Source: Phlyctochytrium arcticum
Lineage: Eukaryota; Chytridiomycota; Chytridiomycetes; Chytridiales; Chytridiaceae
Length of the DNA: 64,000 bases
Direction: 5' to 3'
Assembly: GCA_025602905.1 (NCBI GenBank)
Contig: JAHLKI010000037.1
Coordinates: 62,001 to 126,000, forward strand
Shown: in pieces, positions 9,844 to 21,110 of the stretch
Position numbering within the stretch: position 1 is the stretch's first letter
How the letters are laid out: every line of letters starts with the position of its first letter
The notes under the pieces: model-generated
The model's input: only the letters and a program-made list of their open reading frames with translations
What the model was told of the DNA's origin: nothing
The model's database searches: none
Made by a program: the position numbers and the translations under genes

Positions 9844-11972
9844 TTATGGATTCGAGCTCGAGCTTGTCGCAGCAGCAACTGTATCCTGCAATTGCTTCAA
9901 AGCGTCCTCAACCCTCCGCAAATCTACAATCTGACTCGTCTCTATAATTACTGTTTGTTCGTCGGACACCACCCGGATATGGACACTGGATCGAGAAAAT
10001 TCCAGGATGGTCGTGTTGGGAGGTTCGGATAGGATCGTTGAGGGACCAAACTGCTCAAATGGATTTTATTATGAGAGATAGACAGATTTTAAAAGAAAGA
10101 GAAGTCACTTACGGTGCTTGAGAGGACTTTGGCAAGATCTGGAAGATGATTAGCAAGTCCGCCGGCAAAGTCTGTCACTGGGAGAGACTTGCGGATACGA
10201 TTGGGGCGGTCGGCGGTGGTATACAAGGTGGCCGAGGTGGATATGGAGGTGGATGGCGTGGAAGATGATGATGCAGGAAGAATGGTCCGAATATCCTAAA
10301 TAATGCTGTTACAATAGGCTCAGATCGCTTAACACAAGTTTCACGCGCACCTTCTCATCTATGGTTTGTTTGACAAAATCGCCCGGCAATGTAATTTGTG
10401 CGGTCTCCTCTGGGGGGAGTGGTATGTAATCAGTATCCGGCCGGGTATCTATATCGAGGCCCCATTTTGCAGCAGTTTGCCCGGCAGGCAAAGGAACTAT
10501 AACCCTCTTGCTCTGCAGCTTCTGGCTCAGTTCTGACATATCTAAGCGGGTCTCCATCCTACACTCCAATACTCTGATGTTGTAGGTTGAAAGGGGGGTA
10601 TTATTGATAGCAGGGATATTGAGTGTTTCAGTTTGGATGAGAAGATTTCGAGGGTCGTTGCCCCAAAGCGACAGAAATTCTGCGATTGGTCCGCCGGCAA
10701 GTGTTGCACTGGAGCAAAAGACGATGTACGGTCCACGGTACTTGAAGATACCCTCTGGTTCCGAATGGTGAAACAGCATCTTTTCCTCAAGAAGGAATCC
10801 ATGAAGCAAAGGTTGGCGGCCCTGGTAGAGAGACGACTGAAGATCGGTACTCATCCTGTTACCGAAGTGGTCAGCTCGGACTTTGGGAACGGCAATGCTA
10901 TGTGCTTACCATTCCCCCTGAATTGTGGCAAGCTGCAGAGCACGTTCAGCTACGGGCGATACAACGTGCATAGGGGTTTCAACAAATCCAGCAGCTCGAA
11001 GAAATTTGGAAAGGTAAGAGATGAGCTCAAAGAGCATACCAGCCGGAGAGATGGGAAAAAGGACATTGCCGCGTTGTTCAATGGTGTGGGCTATTCAAAA
11101 ATAAAGAAGAACTTCTTAATTCACACGAGAGAACTCGGTGGTCACATAAGATGCCACATACCAACTTGGCGGACCATGTGGTCAATTGTGGAAACGAGAG
11201 GTTGAGAGATCGTGACAGGACCTGTCTGACAGACTATAGCCAAATCGCTCTTTTCAAAGGCTGCGACATCGATGACAGTCGAATGTCCCACTGAGCTGTT
11301 TGATGACGCTGCAAGATAAACAACTTTCCCATTCACTGATGAGACGGTCCAAATCGTACCGCCCAGGCAATACCCAGAACTGTGCGTTCGGAGCGTAATC
11401 TCTTTTGTGAGAGGTAGGACTTGTCGGTAGTACACCTGCTCGACCTTATCCAAACAGGACTTTATGTCATGAAGCGTGTACAGCGGATGAAGCCGCGCAC
11501 CCATCTGAACGCAGAGATGAACTTGACCGGTCGCTGAGTCTCTTGCAAAGGCATCTATCAAGCCTTCCATCAAGATCCTAAATAGCCAATCCCAAAGTGA
11601 AAGCAAATTCATTAGCACCAGTAACATCATCATGCTTTCGGAAGCCTAGCTACCTGTTGATGCAATGAATTAAGAAACCCACCGGCCAAATTCTATCGTG
11701 GGACCTGTAGCAAAAATTTTGCCCTTGAATCCCAGATGCTCTGTAATATATGGAAGAGCTGTGGTATTATAGCAGTTGCTGATGATAATGGCATCGATTG
11801 CTGTTAGGTCCAGTTGGAGAAGGGCTGGCGGCAGTATATGTCGGATGCCTCCGTCATGTTTTACTACTTCCAGAGCGCAATCGAGCAGGAGGGAAGTGAA
11901 GGGGAATCGAAGCAGATTACACGGAAACCGAGGGTCTCTCGCAAGAGGCGTAACCTCTACCGTCGTTCCCAT
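9844..11972 (-). CDS. INTS9: Integrator complex subunit 9, 593 aa
   Basis: Six exons: 11972-11683, 11577-11162, 11090-10910, 10855-10351, 10295-10113, 10050-9844. The protein is a metallo-beta-lactamase/beta-CASP fold of the CPSF100-like, catalytically dead type. Diagnostic parts are FPCNLLRFPFTSLLLDCALE, AIIISNCYNTTALPYITEH (the usual His-rich zinc motif is absent, as in other IntS9 proteins), SSGYCLGGTIW, and RGNVLFPISPAGMLFELI in the beta-CASP region, plus a C-terminal domain. INTS9 pairs with the endonuclease INTS11 in the Integrator cleavage module, which processes snRNA 3' ends and attenuates paused Pol II. At 593 aa it is slightly shorter than human (658). Integrator is absent from Dikarya but kept in some early fungi, which fits the lineage. 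The right copy of the repeat ends only 136 nt upstream of the start. Confidence 0.9.
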
Positions 11973-12107
11973 TTCTTATATCCGTCGTCGCCGAAAATCT
12001 CAAGATTCGAAGACTGATTCCGAAAGCTCTGATTGGCAAAGTCTATAAACCTATTTTGGGCTTGATGACAATTTCACTCCCAGGTGGAACAAGGAACATC
12101 AAGGGAG

Positions 12108-13112
12108 GGGTCATATAGTATAAATTGTTTGTGTCAAAGACAATGTAGTCTGATTGACAAGAAATGCATATAGGACCACACCGGGAAGGGGGAGGGTGTA
12201 TATAGGAGTGTGTAGGGGGGGTGCATTTGTCTTTGCGCGCGTATTCGCGTATAGTTATATGCGCAGAGGTAGTGCACCCGTTTTTCTTTGTATTCCCTTA
12301 GATGCCGCGCTCCCAAAAAATCTTGGCTAGTCGCTAGAGTAACAGTTAATATCATAACAGAACGCAGAGCATACTGTAAATTCGAAAGGTTCTCACCATA
12401 TTTTGCGCCCTGAATTGCTTGCTCAGGTCGTTGGCTTGGTTGGCTCAATCGACTTTATCCCCATCACCCCATCTGAGTTCAGGACGCCTCCCCTGCGGAT
12501 TGACTGCGGCGAGGTTTAGTTAGAAAGGAGCGGAAAAAGAAAGGATGATACCAACATACCAAAATAGGCTCGTAAATGAGCAAAAGCAGAATGCGGGTGT
12601 CATTGACTTAACAGTATGAACTGGTAATCCTATTGTCCTCGGTAACTAATCCAAACACGTTAGTACATGAGCAAATCAATCGCAGGGCACAAAAGTCAGT
12701 TACCTTCTACTACAGCGTGGAGCAGCATTGCAGCTGATAATTGACACAAAACCCGTTGAGGCGGTCACCAGTCAAGTACATGAGGTCTCAGTATGCCCAA
12801 ATAGTGCAACCTACACCCTCCCCGTCCGATCCCAAATAGTCTCACATCGGGGGAGTTCCATCAAGTCTCAACGTGGCAACAGACAAGGCAAAGTCTCAGT
12901 ATGCCCAAATAGTGCAACCTACACCCTCCCCGTTTGATCCCAATAGTCTCACGTAGGGGGAGTTCTTGCCTCATCCTGCCTCAACTGGTTTGTACCAACA
13001 GATCGCGGGGAAGTAGATTGGACGAGAAGGACGCGACGCGTTGGACGCGCTTTTATTGGGAAACTTCCCACCGGTGGCACAGCAAGGCACGCGGCTTTTG
13101 CTGCGCTCAAAC
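12108..13112 (-). repeat. interspersed repeat, right copy (reverse)
   Basis: Reverse complement of the element at 4872-6256, with one internal unit instead of two. It shares the GGGAGGGTGTAGGTTGCA block (as TGCAACCTACACCCTCCC, near 12805 and 12915), the CTAGCCAAGATTTTTTGGGA block and the pyrimidine/purine-rich inner end. It diverges abruptly at both ends from the flanks of the left copy. Its inner end faces the INTS9 start; its outer end lies about 195 nt from the P450 stop codon. Confidence 0.75.
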
Positions 13113-13307
13113 TCTCAAACAGTCGGAGTCAAACTCCCGTCAAACTCAGTCTCTCCCAGATTAGAGGTCCCTGGTGTCAAAATCTGCCGCCAGGAAGGCT
13201 GAATTTGTAAAAACAAGATGTATATTGGTATTTTTCTGCCTAGGATGACTGCAGAATTCACCTTGATCAAAATAGTAGATTCAAGGGATAAACGAAAAAC
13301 AGCAACA

Positions 13308-15292
13308 CTACTCGTCCCGTAAGGTAAGATTAACAAACAACCCATTTTTAAATCCAGTCGTAATACTGGATCGTGGAGTCAAGTCTTGTCCAGGAACAAT
13401 CTCAAAATCAAAATGTCTGGTAATCTCTGAAATTCCAATGCGACTCTCCATCATGGCCAGCTTTTGACCGATGCAATTCATGGGGCCGTCTCCGAAGGGC
13501 AGGTATGTACCGGGAGGGGGCATGTAATTGTTTTCCCAACGCGATGGGTCAAACTTTTCCGGTTCGGGCCAGTACTCCTTGCAGTGATGGATACCGCGGA
13601 CGTACGCGAAAACAATCGTGCCCTTCGGAATCTCGTGGCCCAGGAGACTGACACCTTGGCGTGCCACAGTGCGGGGGATTCCAGAAACGACAGGGTCAAT
13701 GCGGAGTGACTCTTTTATGACAAGCTCGGAATAAGTCAGTTTGCTGATGTTATCATGGGTGATATCTCCAGATGGCCCGAGGTGTTGATCAGTGTTATCT
13801 CGAAGCGCTTTGAGGGCGTGAGGATTGAGAATCAGACGATAGAGTGCAAATGTAAGACTGTTGGCGGTAGTTTCATGGCCAGCAAGAAAGAACGCGAAGA
13901 GCTCGTCCATCAATTCTTGGTCAGTGAACCCTTTGCCGTCTCCTTCGTTATCCCCATTCAGAAGTCGGTCCAGCAAATCCTTGTCCCATTTGCCGGCTGC
14001 GTCGTTCGTCTTTGTCGTGCCCTCTTTCTCGGCTTTGGCTCGGGCAGCACGTTTTTCGACAAGCATTTCATTCACAATGTCATAGATGTAGGCAGTTGAA
14101 GCGGCAGCATCCTTTGTAGCAAGCTTGAAAGTGGACCACAGGAAATTGGGGATGATTGCGCGCTGATAAACATACAAGAATGAGCTTGTTTGCAAGAAAG
14201 AAATCTGAGCTTGCAAGACTTACTCGAATGACGACTGAGAATACATGGCTGATGAGCTCAATGTTCTTCTTCTTGTTGATATCGCCTTCGCTGCCGTCAG
14301 AGAGGAGACCATCGACACTCTTGAATTCCCAACTGAATGCAATGCGACCAATGACGTCCATTGTCAGGCACGAAAACGCTTCGTGTGCATCTACGGTGAT
14401 GTACTTTTTGCCGTTCTCATTGACAGTGGTGGATTTTTCAAGAAGAGACTTCCAAACGCGGACAAGGTTGCGCGACGAGTCTACGGATGCATTGAGAGCG
14501 AGACGGAGATGAGATGGTCCAAATGCCGGCTGAAGGAATTTGCGATGATGTTTCCAGGTAGGGCCGGAGGGAATCATGAAAAGACCATCTTTGATGAACC
14601 CTCTATGATTTGGCTATTAATTTAGGTAATGGCACGGGACGACGCTGAATCCAACTTACGCGTGCAGACTCTGCAGCCAGGGCGATCTAATAAAGTCTAC
14701 TCCTTCGGTAGTTCCCCCGCCAGTCGAAAAGAGAATGCGCTTTGCGGAGGCGGCATCAATTGTGGCGATTTCTTTTCTTCCGGGAAGGTTCGTTTGGAGA
14801 ATCTTGCCACCATAGCGCTTGAATTGATTGTCAATATAGACGTAGACTTGTTCCTTGCGCGCATATCTAGAGTTGGTAATTCGAGGAACATGTCAGAACG
14901 CGTCAAGGTTAAGTGGCTTCAGCAGGCCAATAAAAAAGCTATTTGGTTTTGTGGTGGGCACTGGAGGCTCAGGAGCCCACCGCCCCGAGCAGACCCAAGG
15001 CCCACGGGCAAACTTCCGGCGGGAAGCGAGCTAAATAATACCATAACTAAGCCAGCACCAACGGCGCACAAGCAGGACAAGCAGGACGAGACTCGGAGCG
15101 TCGGAGCTGATATGATACTTACGGCCATAATTCAAAGATGTTTCCGAAGATAGGTAAAGGATTAGGACCAGGGATAGGGACTTTGCCTCGAGACGTCAAT
15201 GAAGTAAAGGACCGGTAGAAGGAGATACCGATGAGAATGGCGGCAAAGATGGCCGTCGCCACCGGGTATGCTTCGGCAAGTTCTCGTAGCAT
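13308..15292 (-). CDS. cytochrome P450, 536 aa
   Basis: Exons 15292-15123, 14866-14660, 14602-14224 and 14162-13308, all GT-AG. Residues 10-28 form an N-terminal ER membrane anchor, followed by a proline-rich hinge (PIPGPNPLPIFG). Hallmarks are the I-helix AGHETTAN (about residue 340), the K-helix ESLR (ExxR), the PERF-region FDPSRW, and the heme loop FGDGPMNCIG with the thiolate Cys at about 482. The arginine normally found in FxxGxRxCxG is Met480 here (codon ATG), unusual because that residue usually pairs with a heme propionate. The overall length and other motifs are normal, so an active, diverged enzyme is likely. The gene is close to long-chain or xenobiotic-type microsomal P450s (CYP4/CYP52-like clan) but the substrate cannot be read from the sequence. 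Confidence 0.92.
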
Positions 15293-15795
15293 GGTCGTTC
15301 AATGGTTTCGGGTGTAAGTGTGAGTAGGAAATGATCTTCAGCTCTGATTGGGACAGAAGGAGTTAATGTTCAGTGTGGGAAAGACTAGCTCCACGAGGAA
15401 TACGCACCTCTGCAATCTTGAGAGGGAATGAGGTTAACGCGCCAAAGTACTTAAGGCCAGCTAGTGGGGGCTCTTCCAAAGGTGTCAGTTGCTATATTCA
15501 GGATGTTTGTAGTGGTTGTTTTTGGCGGTTGTTGTGATGGGTGATGGCCCAATTCCCAAAGTGTCAGTTCTTGGCCTAATATTTGGGAACCCGCACAGTC
15601 ATCACCGAAATTGCGCAGCAAGCGGCGAAACTCTGCATCACGTGAATGTAGGGTTTTGGCGCGTCGCGTGAGGCCCAAATCCATGATGTGGGCGGCGGCG
15701 GAGTCTATGGTGTGCATTTCAAGGGCATTCAAAAGATTCTCCAATTCTCCGCACTCGCCCAAATAGTACATATAGTACATGATGGACGACCAGGG
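15293..15795. other. intergenic between P450 and RIT1
   Basis: Promoter region of the P450 plus the 3' flank of RIT1. A 110-codon minus frame (15780-15451) is open but has no recognisable domain and probably overlaps leader sequence. It is not called a gene. Confidence 0.45.
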
Positions 15796-17742
15796 CTAAC
15801 ACGGCAGCGGATTCTCTTGCCGATCCAGGTACCAGCCTGGACTCATGAAAAACTCCTTGACTTTCTGCATGGTTGCCCGCGTCGGGGAAGCCTGGATGGT
15901 CCGCCATCAGCATATATACACCAGATTACGCATCAATAGAACAAGGTGTGCTAAGAGTTCTTACCACGTGTCGATGAGATTGGATCAAAAGGAGACGGTC
16001 GAGAATAACTTCCTTGGTCACTGCCCTCATGGGAAGCTTGGCATCCAAAATAGCCGGTGGACAAGTTCCGGCGGTCAAATACCGCGTCAAGATGGCCAGA
16101 GTTATGCCTACGGACCGGTCCTTCCCTAGTGGATAAACCGGGCAGCGTCAGAAAGAATACCAAAATCAGGGAACCGCAGGCATTGTCACTTGATGCGACA
16201 TCGGCAGGGATATTGTGGGACCCCCACACACAACAATGCAAGCTGACGCCAAGAATCATATGCCATCTGTGGTGCGCTGACACGAGGAAAAAACAACGTA
16301 CCCTGCATACAGTGAATAAGGATCCGGTGACCTTGCTGAATGGCCGGAAGAACAGTTTCCAGCACGCTCGGCAACAACTTGTACAGGGCATGCTGTCCCT
16401 TCTTTCCTTCGGGGATGGGGAGGAACACATAACGTTTTTGTGGGGGTAGTGAGATGGACTCTGATTCAAGCCCCGAACTCGGAAGTTCGGGCCACTCTGG
16501 TGCCCCACAGTTGATGACCAGATCAAACGTTTGCCAGCATTGCGGAGGTCGGCCAGAGACCCGATTGCCAATGGCGATAGGAAGAGTGCCCAGCCATGTA
16601 TAAGGCTGGCCAGCTCTTGATGGCAACAAATACGATTCGACAGATGCTGAAGCTGGACAAGAAGATTGCTGCTCCTGCGTAACCAACTCTTGTACTTTCT
16701 CCTCGCAAGCAGCACCCGATCCGGTTGCCAGAAGCTCTTTGCAATGTTGCCAAAACACTTCGGGTGTCAGTCCCCCACTCCACATCTCCTCATCGTCTCC
16801 TGAACCTTGCACGTACGTCCACCCTGCCTGATACTCGACGCCGTCCGGAACAGCCCTCGACGCGCTCACCAGTACCACTGGAAACACACCGGGCATGTCC
16901 AAGGACGATTGAAGGGACGAAGAAGGAGTTATCCAAAGGGGACGAAGTGGACATGTCAGTTGACATGAAAGCGCTGGGAAATCAACTGAAGGGCTATTGA
17001 GGAGTCGCTGGGCCAGAGTTGGGATAAGGGACGTAATTTGCGCATGTTCGGACGGTGAAACGACTGATGGGAGGGTATATAGCTTGGTCCATCGTTCTTC
17101 GTCTTCTGGCGTTGCCCCATCATCATCTGCTACTCCTGTGTCGGTGTTTCTGGCCCGACCCCGCCAGGTCCACACAGCCGTGTTTAGCACGGCACACCAG
17201 ATCGGCACCGTTTTGCTAAACGCATCCGGGATGCGTTTCCCGTTCCGTGTCGAGTCGACCATCATGCATCTGTAACGCAATCGCATCAATTACTGGGCAT
17301 ATGTAAAGCATCATAAACGAAGCAATCCTGACCCTCGATGTGCGGCAATGTCTTTGACGATATGCAGGTTTAATCTTCGAAGATTACAATCCCACCGTCC
17401 AAAGTGACCATCTGTCGACTTGAAATATACACTTTTCTTCCATTTCTAAGATGGCTGTTCATCAATGCCTTTAGCAAATGGGTGCAAAAGATCCAAAAAA
17501 ATACCAGGCTTGGAGGTATGTACCACGATCCGCAGCGCTCGTTCGCGACAACGGGAAGTCCCCCACTCCAATTAGAAACTTCTTGAACAAACTGAGCATC
17601 GGAATGTATTGAGTGCAGACGGTTATATCTACAAATCTTTCGTCAGTATTGGACGTATGATAGAGGACACTATAACGTACAAGTTGCGGGATTCTTTTCG
17701 GATGGACTCGCGGGGATTGCAGTCTTTTGGAAACGCCGTCAT
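15796..17742 (-). CDS. RIT1: initiator tRNA phosphoribosyl transferase, 507 aa
   Basis: Six exons: 17742-17681, 17628-17505, 17445-17333, 17269-16302, 16125-15965, 15891-15796. The N-terminal half carries NERCGSWYIPPS, YFKSTDGHFGRWDCNLRRLN and VDSTRNGKRIPDAFSKTVPI, the signature blocks of yeast Rit1. The C-terminus has a dual-specificity-phosphatase-like domain with HCMQGKDRS (HCxxGxxRS). Rit1 adds 2'-O-ribosyl phosphate to A64 of initiator Met-tRNA, which bars it from elongation. Length matches yeast Rit1 (513). The exon 3 donor is GTCAGG, slightly weak. The gene is divergent from the membrane protein at 17938, with 195 nt between the two ATGs. Confidence 0.9.
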
Positions 17743-17827
17743 TGGGACTTTCAGTACCTACAGATTATAAAGTGTTTCTCGTTTGTTTTCCGTCCTGAAT
17801 GCTCTCTTGCCAGCAGCGTTTTGCCAG

Positions 17828-17848
17828 TTGAAATTTCAAAATTTCAAA
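17828..17848. promoter_or_regulatory. AAATTTCAAA-type promoter motif
   Basis: TTGAAATTTCAAAATTTCAA lies midway in the bidirectional promoter of RIT1 and the gene at 17938, about 85-110 nt from each ATG. The same 14-mer occurs about 90 nt upstream of the M16 peptidase gene (45800-45820), and a looser form occurs about 100 nt upstream of ELOB. A promoter role is inferred. Confidence 0.4.
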
Positions 17849-17937
17849 TCTGAAGCGGACTTTCAAGCGTCATGTGACTTGGCGATGACTTTTAAATGGA
17901 AGTTTTCCTCGGTCGACGACGATCGTGTATTCCAACG

Positions 17938-18974
17938 ATGGCTGCACCGGCACAAGCAGACTTCTCCCACCTATACCCTCTCCTCCATGAGTCTGTACAC
18001 GCTCTTGCTTCCTCACCATGGATGTACTTGCTGCACTCTGTTTCCGTGGCCGTAAGCTAAACTGTCTTGCCATTGTTGATTTGACATCCTGAAGTGCTTA
18101 TTACTTAGTATACACTGCGAAAAACGCTTGGAAAGACGGCCGGTGAGCCTGCTTTGAGAGGTGTATGTAAGTTTCACCGTTAGTCACTCTTTTTCCTATT
18201 TGGAATTGGTTCTGATCTTGAGATTGACGACTATAGTCCGGCACTGTTTGGTTTCCTTGGGAGGAAGTTCTCTTGCCGGTAGGTGCAATCCGTTTGCTGA
18301 AAGGAAATGATTCGTTTCTGATATACCATGTTCCGCCAGCCATTCTGACCGCCCGCCCCATCCCCATCCTCCTTTCCAATACCACACTCCCACTCTACAT
18401 CCTTGGTCACGTCCTCATCTGGCACCTTCCCCTCATCTACCCTTTCCTTTCCGCGTCCTCACTCCTCATTGATCCCCTATTCCTCTTTCTGGACGGATTC
18501 GTTCGCGCCTGGGCACTCACTGCCAATCTCAACGGGTTCCGAAACCACCCATCCTATGGAACGCACGCACAAGCCACTCTTCTAGGACAAGTTTTGCTCG
18601 GGATCGTCAGCCTTACCGCGGGAGGGTTGATGTGGAAATGGGCAGGTGGAATGAAAAGATTTGAGTATCCTGGATGGGACTTTACCGTGATTGGAGCAGT
18701 GGTTGGCGCATATGTACTCGCTGTGAATGAGTACGAGATGGGATGGGGTGCAGGGTGGGACATGCAAAAGAGATATGGAAAGCTGGTAGGGGTGCCTCAT
18801 CGTTTATCAGAGGGCGACATGCGTGTCTTGGCGGGATTGGTGATGGGGTTGGGATTCGTAATTGGAAGGATTGTTCCCTTGACATTGACATCAGGAACGC
18901 CAAGATCGACCCGACCTCCTCAACCAGCCTCTGCTTTGACCGTTCCAGCTGCTCGACCCGCCAAGACATTGTAG
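17938..18974 (+). CDS. multipass membrane protein, TRIC channel-like, 301 aa
   Basis: Exons 17938-18051, 18109-18162 and 18237-18974 (donors GTAAGC and GTATGT; both introns keep frame). The protein has about six to seven hydrophobic helices. The stretch ARPIPILLSNTTLPLYILGH, the next helix with LIYPF, and the later GTHAQATLLGQVLLGIVSLTAGG resemble the order of motifs in TRIC trimeric intracellular K+ channels (short hydrophilic start, LSN-type motif, Gly-rich helix). TRIC channels sit in ER membranes and provide counter-ions for Ca2+ release. Resemblance is by eye and weak, so the family call is tentative; another fungal multipass family is possible. It is expressed from the bidirectional promoter shared with RIT1. 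Confidence 0.6.
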
Positions 18975-19374
18975 GACCCCTAGAAACCCAAGTTTATTGT
19001 AGATCTTTATGTTGACCTCAATTGAACATTCAAGTGATTATGATTTAGTGATTGTATAGAAGTGTAATGCATGTAAAAGTTCTTCGTGGTATTCAAAAAT
19101 TGTATTCTTATCCTAGTAATTTCTTAAAGTGGTTGTCCATGTGCCCCCACCCGCTACCAACAAATAAAAGAAGGATAATGCCGACAATTTACGCCAGTGA
19201 GTACCAGTCTTTGAGATATCTGTTTTATTATTTAGCTCATTAGGGATTGGCGACCATGGATGTTAAAGATACAAATATGGTGCGCCAGTCCGCCTTATGA
19301 GCGTCTGAGTTTGCTTCTTTCTGCAGTAGCAGAGTTCTAGTATTTCAGGGGTCACAGGGCTTTTTTGGTGAACC
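18975..19374. other. 3' flank, no gene seen
   Basis: AT-rich downstream sequence of the membrane-protein gene; nothing else is recognisable. Confidence 0.4.
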
Positions 19375-19606
19375 CAGTTGCAGTACGCAAGCCAGGCTGC
19401 CTGGAGCAATATGCCATAAATCCTTTACGTCGTAATGTTCTAAATCTTCATTCAGGGCCGCCAACAAGCACCCAATGTCCGTTCGACCTTGTAGCCTCTC
19501 CTGCTATTCACTTGCTCAGAAATTTCGAATATCTTTGTCAATGAAGGGGTGCCCCGCTCGGAAAGTTACTGCCAGCTCTTTCACCGATGTGCGTGCGTGG
19601 GTATGC

Positions 19607-19628
19607 AGGTATTCAATATGCGCGGGGT
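19607..19628. repeat. 22-nt direct repeat, copy 1
   Basis: Identical 22-mer to 20006-20027 (core TATTCAATATGCGCGGGG) in the same orientation, 399 nt apart. On the minus strand each copy begins about 10-15 nt after a GT donor-like site of the degenerate gene. Confidence 0.8.
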
Positions 19629-20005
19629 TGGAAAATTTTACCTATCCGGATCTGCGAGTGGAATGAACAGCTCCAGGTGCATGCTTGCTCCTGTTCACAC
19701 GAGGCGATGACGAAAGATATTCGGTTGCTCGTCCAACCAATGAACAAGACCGTGCCAGTCCATTTTTTCTTCTAGAACTCTAGTGACAGCCGACATGCGG
19801 GTGGTTTTCATGACATAATTTCCGGTTTGCGGCATGACGACAAGCTGGAAACTGGGATCCGTGTTCCATCCATTCAACAATTTGGTCAAGGTGGTTTCGG
19901 CCGCTGTTGCCGGGATGACTTTGTTCTCTTGCGTGGACGCTTCGGGACGACTACTAGAGGCAACAACGCGAAAGTCGGAAGTTTGGAGGGACATGATTGG
20001 TACAT

Positions 20006-20027
20006 AGGTATTCAATATGCGCGGGGT
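20006..20027. repeat. 22-nt direct repeat, copy 2
   Basis: Second copy of the repeat described at 19607. On the minus strand it follows GTAGATTTGCCGA, a possible intron start. Confidence 0.8.
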
Positions 20028-21110
20028 CGGCAAATCTACGTATCTCCGAAATAAGTAATAATGAAGTCCGCCGGCATCAGAAAACCAATCACGGCGAGCG
20101 TAATGTTCAAGGGTAGCATTCCCGACATGGTCCAGCAACCGACCACTTGATTCCAGACCGTGTTGGTGATAGAAGTTGCTTTTTTGCAAATCCCAGCACT
20201 TTTTGCGAGAAGGTGATGGAAATGAGCGGACGACATGCCTGTAAGTATGCTGCCAGTTGCTCTGCCGCTAATAGCCAGTTGGTGTGTTTTGGCCAGGGAT
20301 ACCTATCGACGAATGAGAAAGCTCGCGTGTCCAATGCGGACCAATCCCAGCCGTTTGCATCAATCTCGTGGGCGGCCAAACCGTGCCAAAAAATCGGCAG
20401 TGAGGAAGTCTGCCCGTGACCCTCCCCGCAGAAAGGACTTTCCCCCGATGTAATCGATTATAGGGGTTGAGGTACCGCCCATGGTGATGGAAACACGCTT
20501 TTCCACCTCCCTCTTGGCCTCCCAATCCCACACGTTGTACGAGGTTGTGATGGGATCTGCCGCCTTCGTCACGATCCGGCCGGTAATGCTGAATGAGGCG
20601 GGAGGGACCGGCAAGTGGGCGTCGGCATATAATTCCAGATGGGCAAACATGGTGCATGGTAACAAATGAATCAGCGCGTTGCCGGTGACATCTCCCCTTG
20701 AAAGAAGACCGAGGGACGAGGTCGAAAGTGAGCTGAGTGGGTAGGTCGAAGTGGAAGCGTTATAACGGGAAGTCGAGGACGACTTTTCAGGATCGTGTGT
20801 TGGTGTCGGCCTGACTGCCAGCAGCAGTTCGCTCAATTGTTCGGCTGAAAGAGGCGGATACTAGGAATGGGACTTGGCGAGCGCGTCGTTGTCGGTCCAG
20901 GCGAGCACCCGCCGCTGACCTTTCAACAGTCTTTGTATGCCATCGAGAAGCCGTTTGAATGAGCAAAGCTGTAGCCCGCAAATCAGTCCAGTGTAAAGCA
21001 TGTTATCAGTTCAACAGATCATCACTCACCCTCAAATCCAAGATGGAAATGACGTAAATCTTCTTCAAGTCATAATTCGACGGCTTCTAATAGCCTTATA
21101 GGAGGTAGTT

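Larger units (their letters stand above)
19375..21110 (-). pseudogene. degenerate minus-strand gene, family not recognised
   Basis: Long coding-like stretches on the minus strand are broken up. Upstream is AWTDNDALAKSHS then an in-frame TAG at 20861-20863, then YPPLSAEQLSELLLAVRPTP. A segment with VWDWEAKREVEKRVSITMGG runs into a frame change at a run of six (20388-20393), after which WHGLAAHEIDANGWDWSALD reads in a new frame. Another frame change lies at the six-base run 20180-20185. GT...AG signals then join to NGWNTDPSFQLVVMPQTGNY, with an in-frame TGA at 19695-19697 before LELFIPLADPDR. I do not recognise the family. The breaks could be real decay, but two of them fall at homopolymers, so sequencing error in a multi-exon gene is also possible. 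Confidence 0.5.

Noticed and set aside
15451..15780. 110-codon minus-strand open frame between P450 and RIT1
   Set aside because: No domain, splice support or homology visible; likely leader or chance frame.
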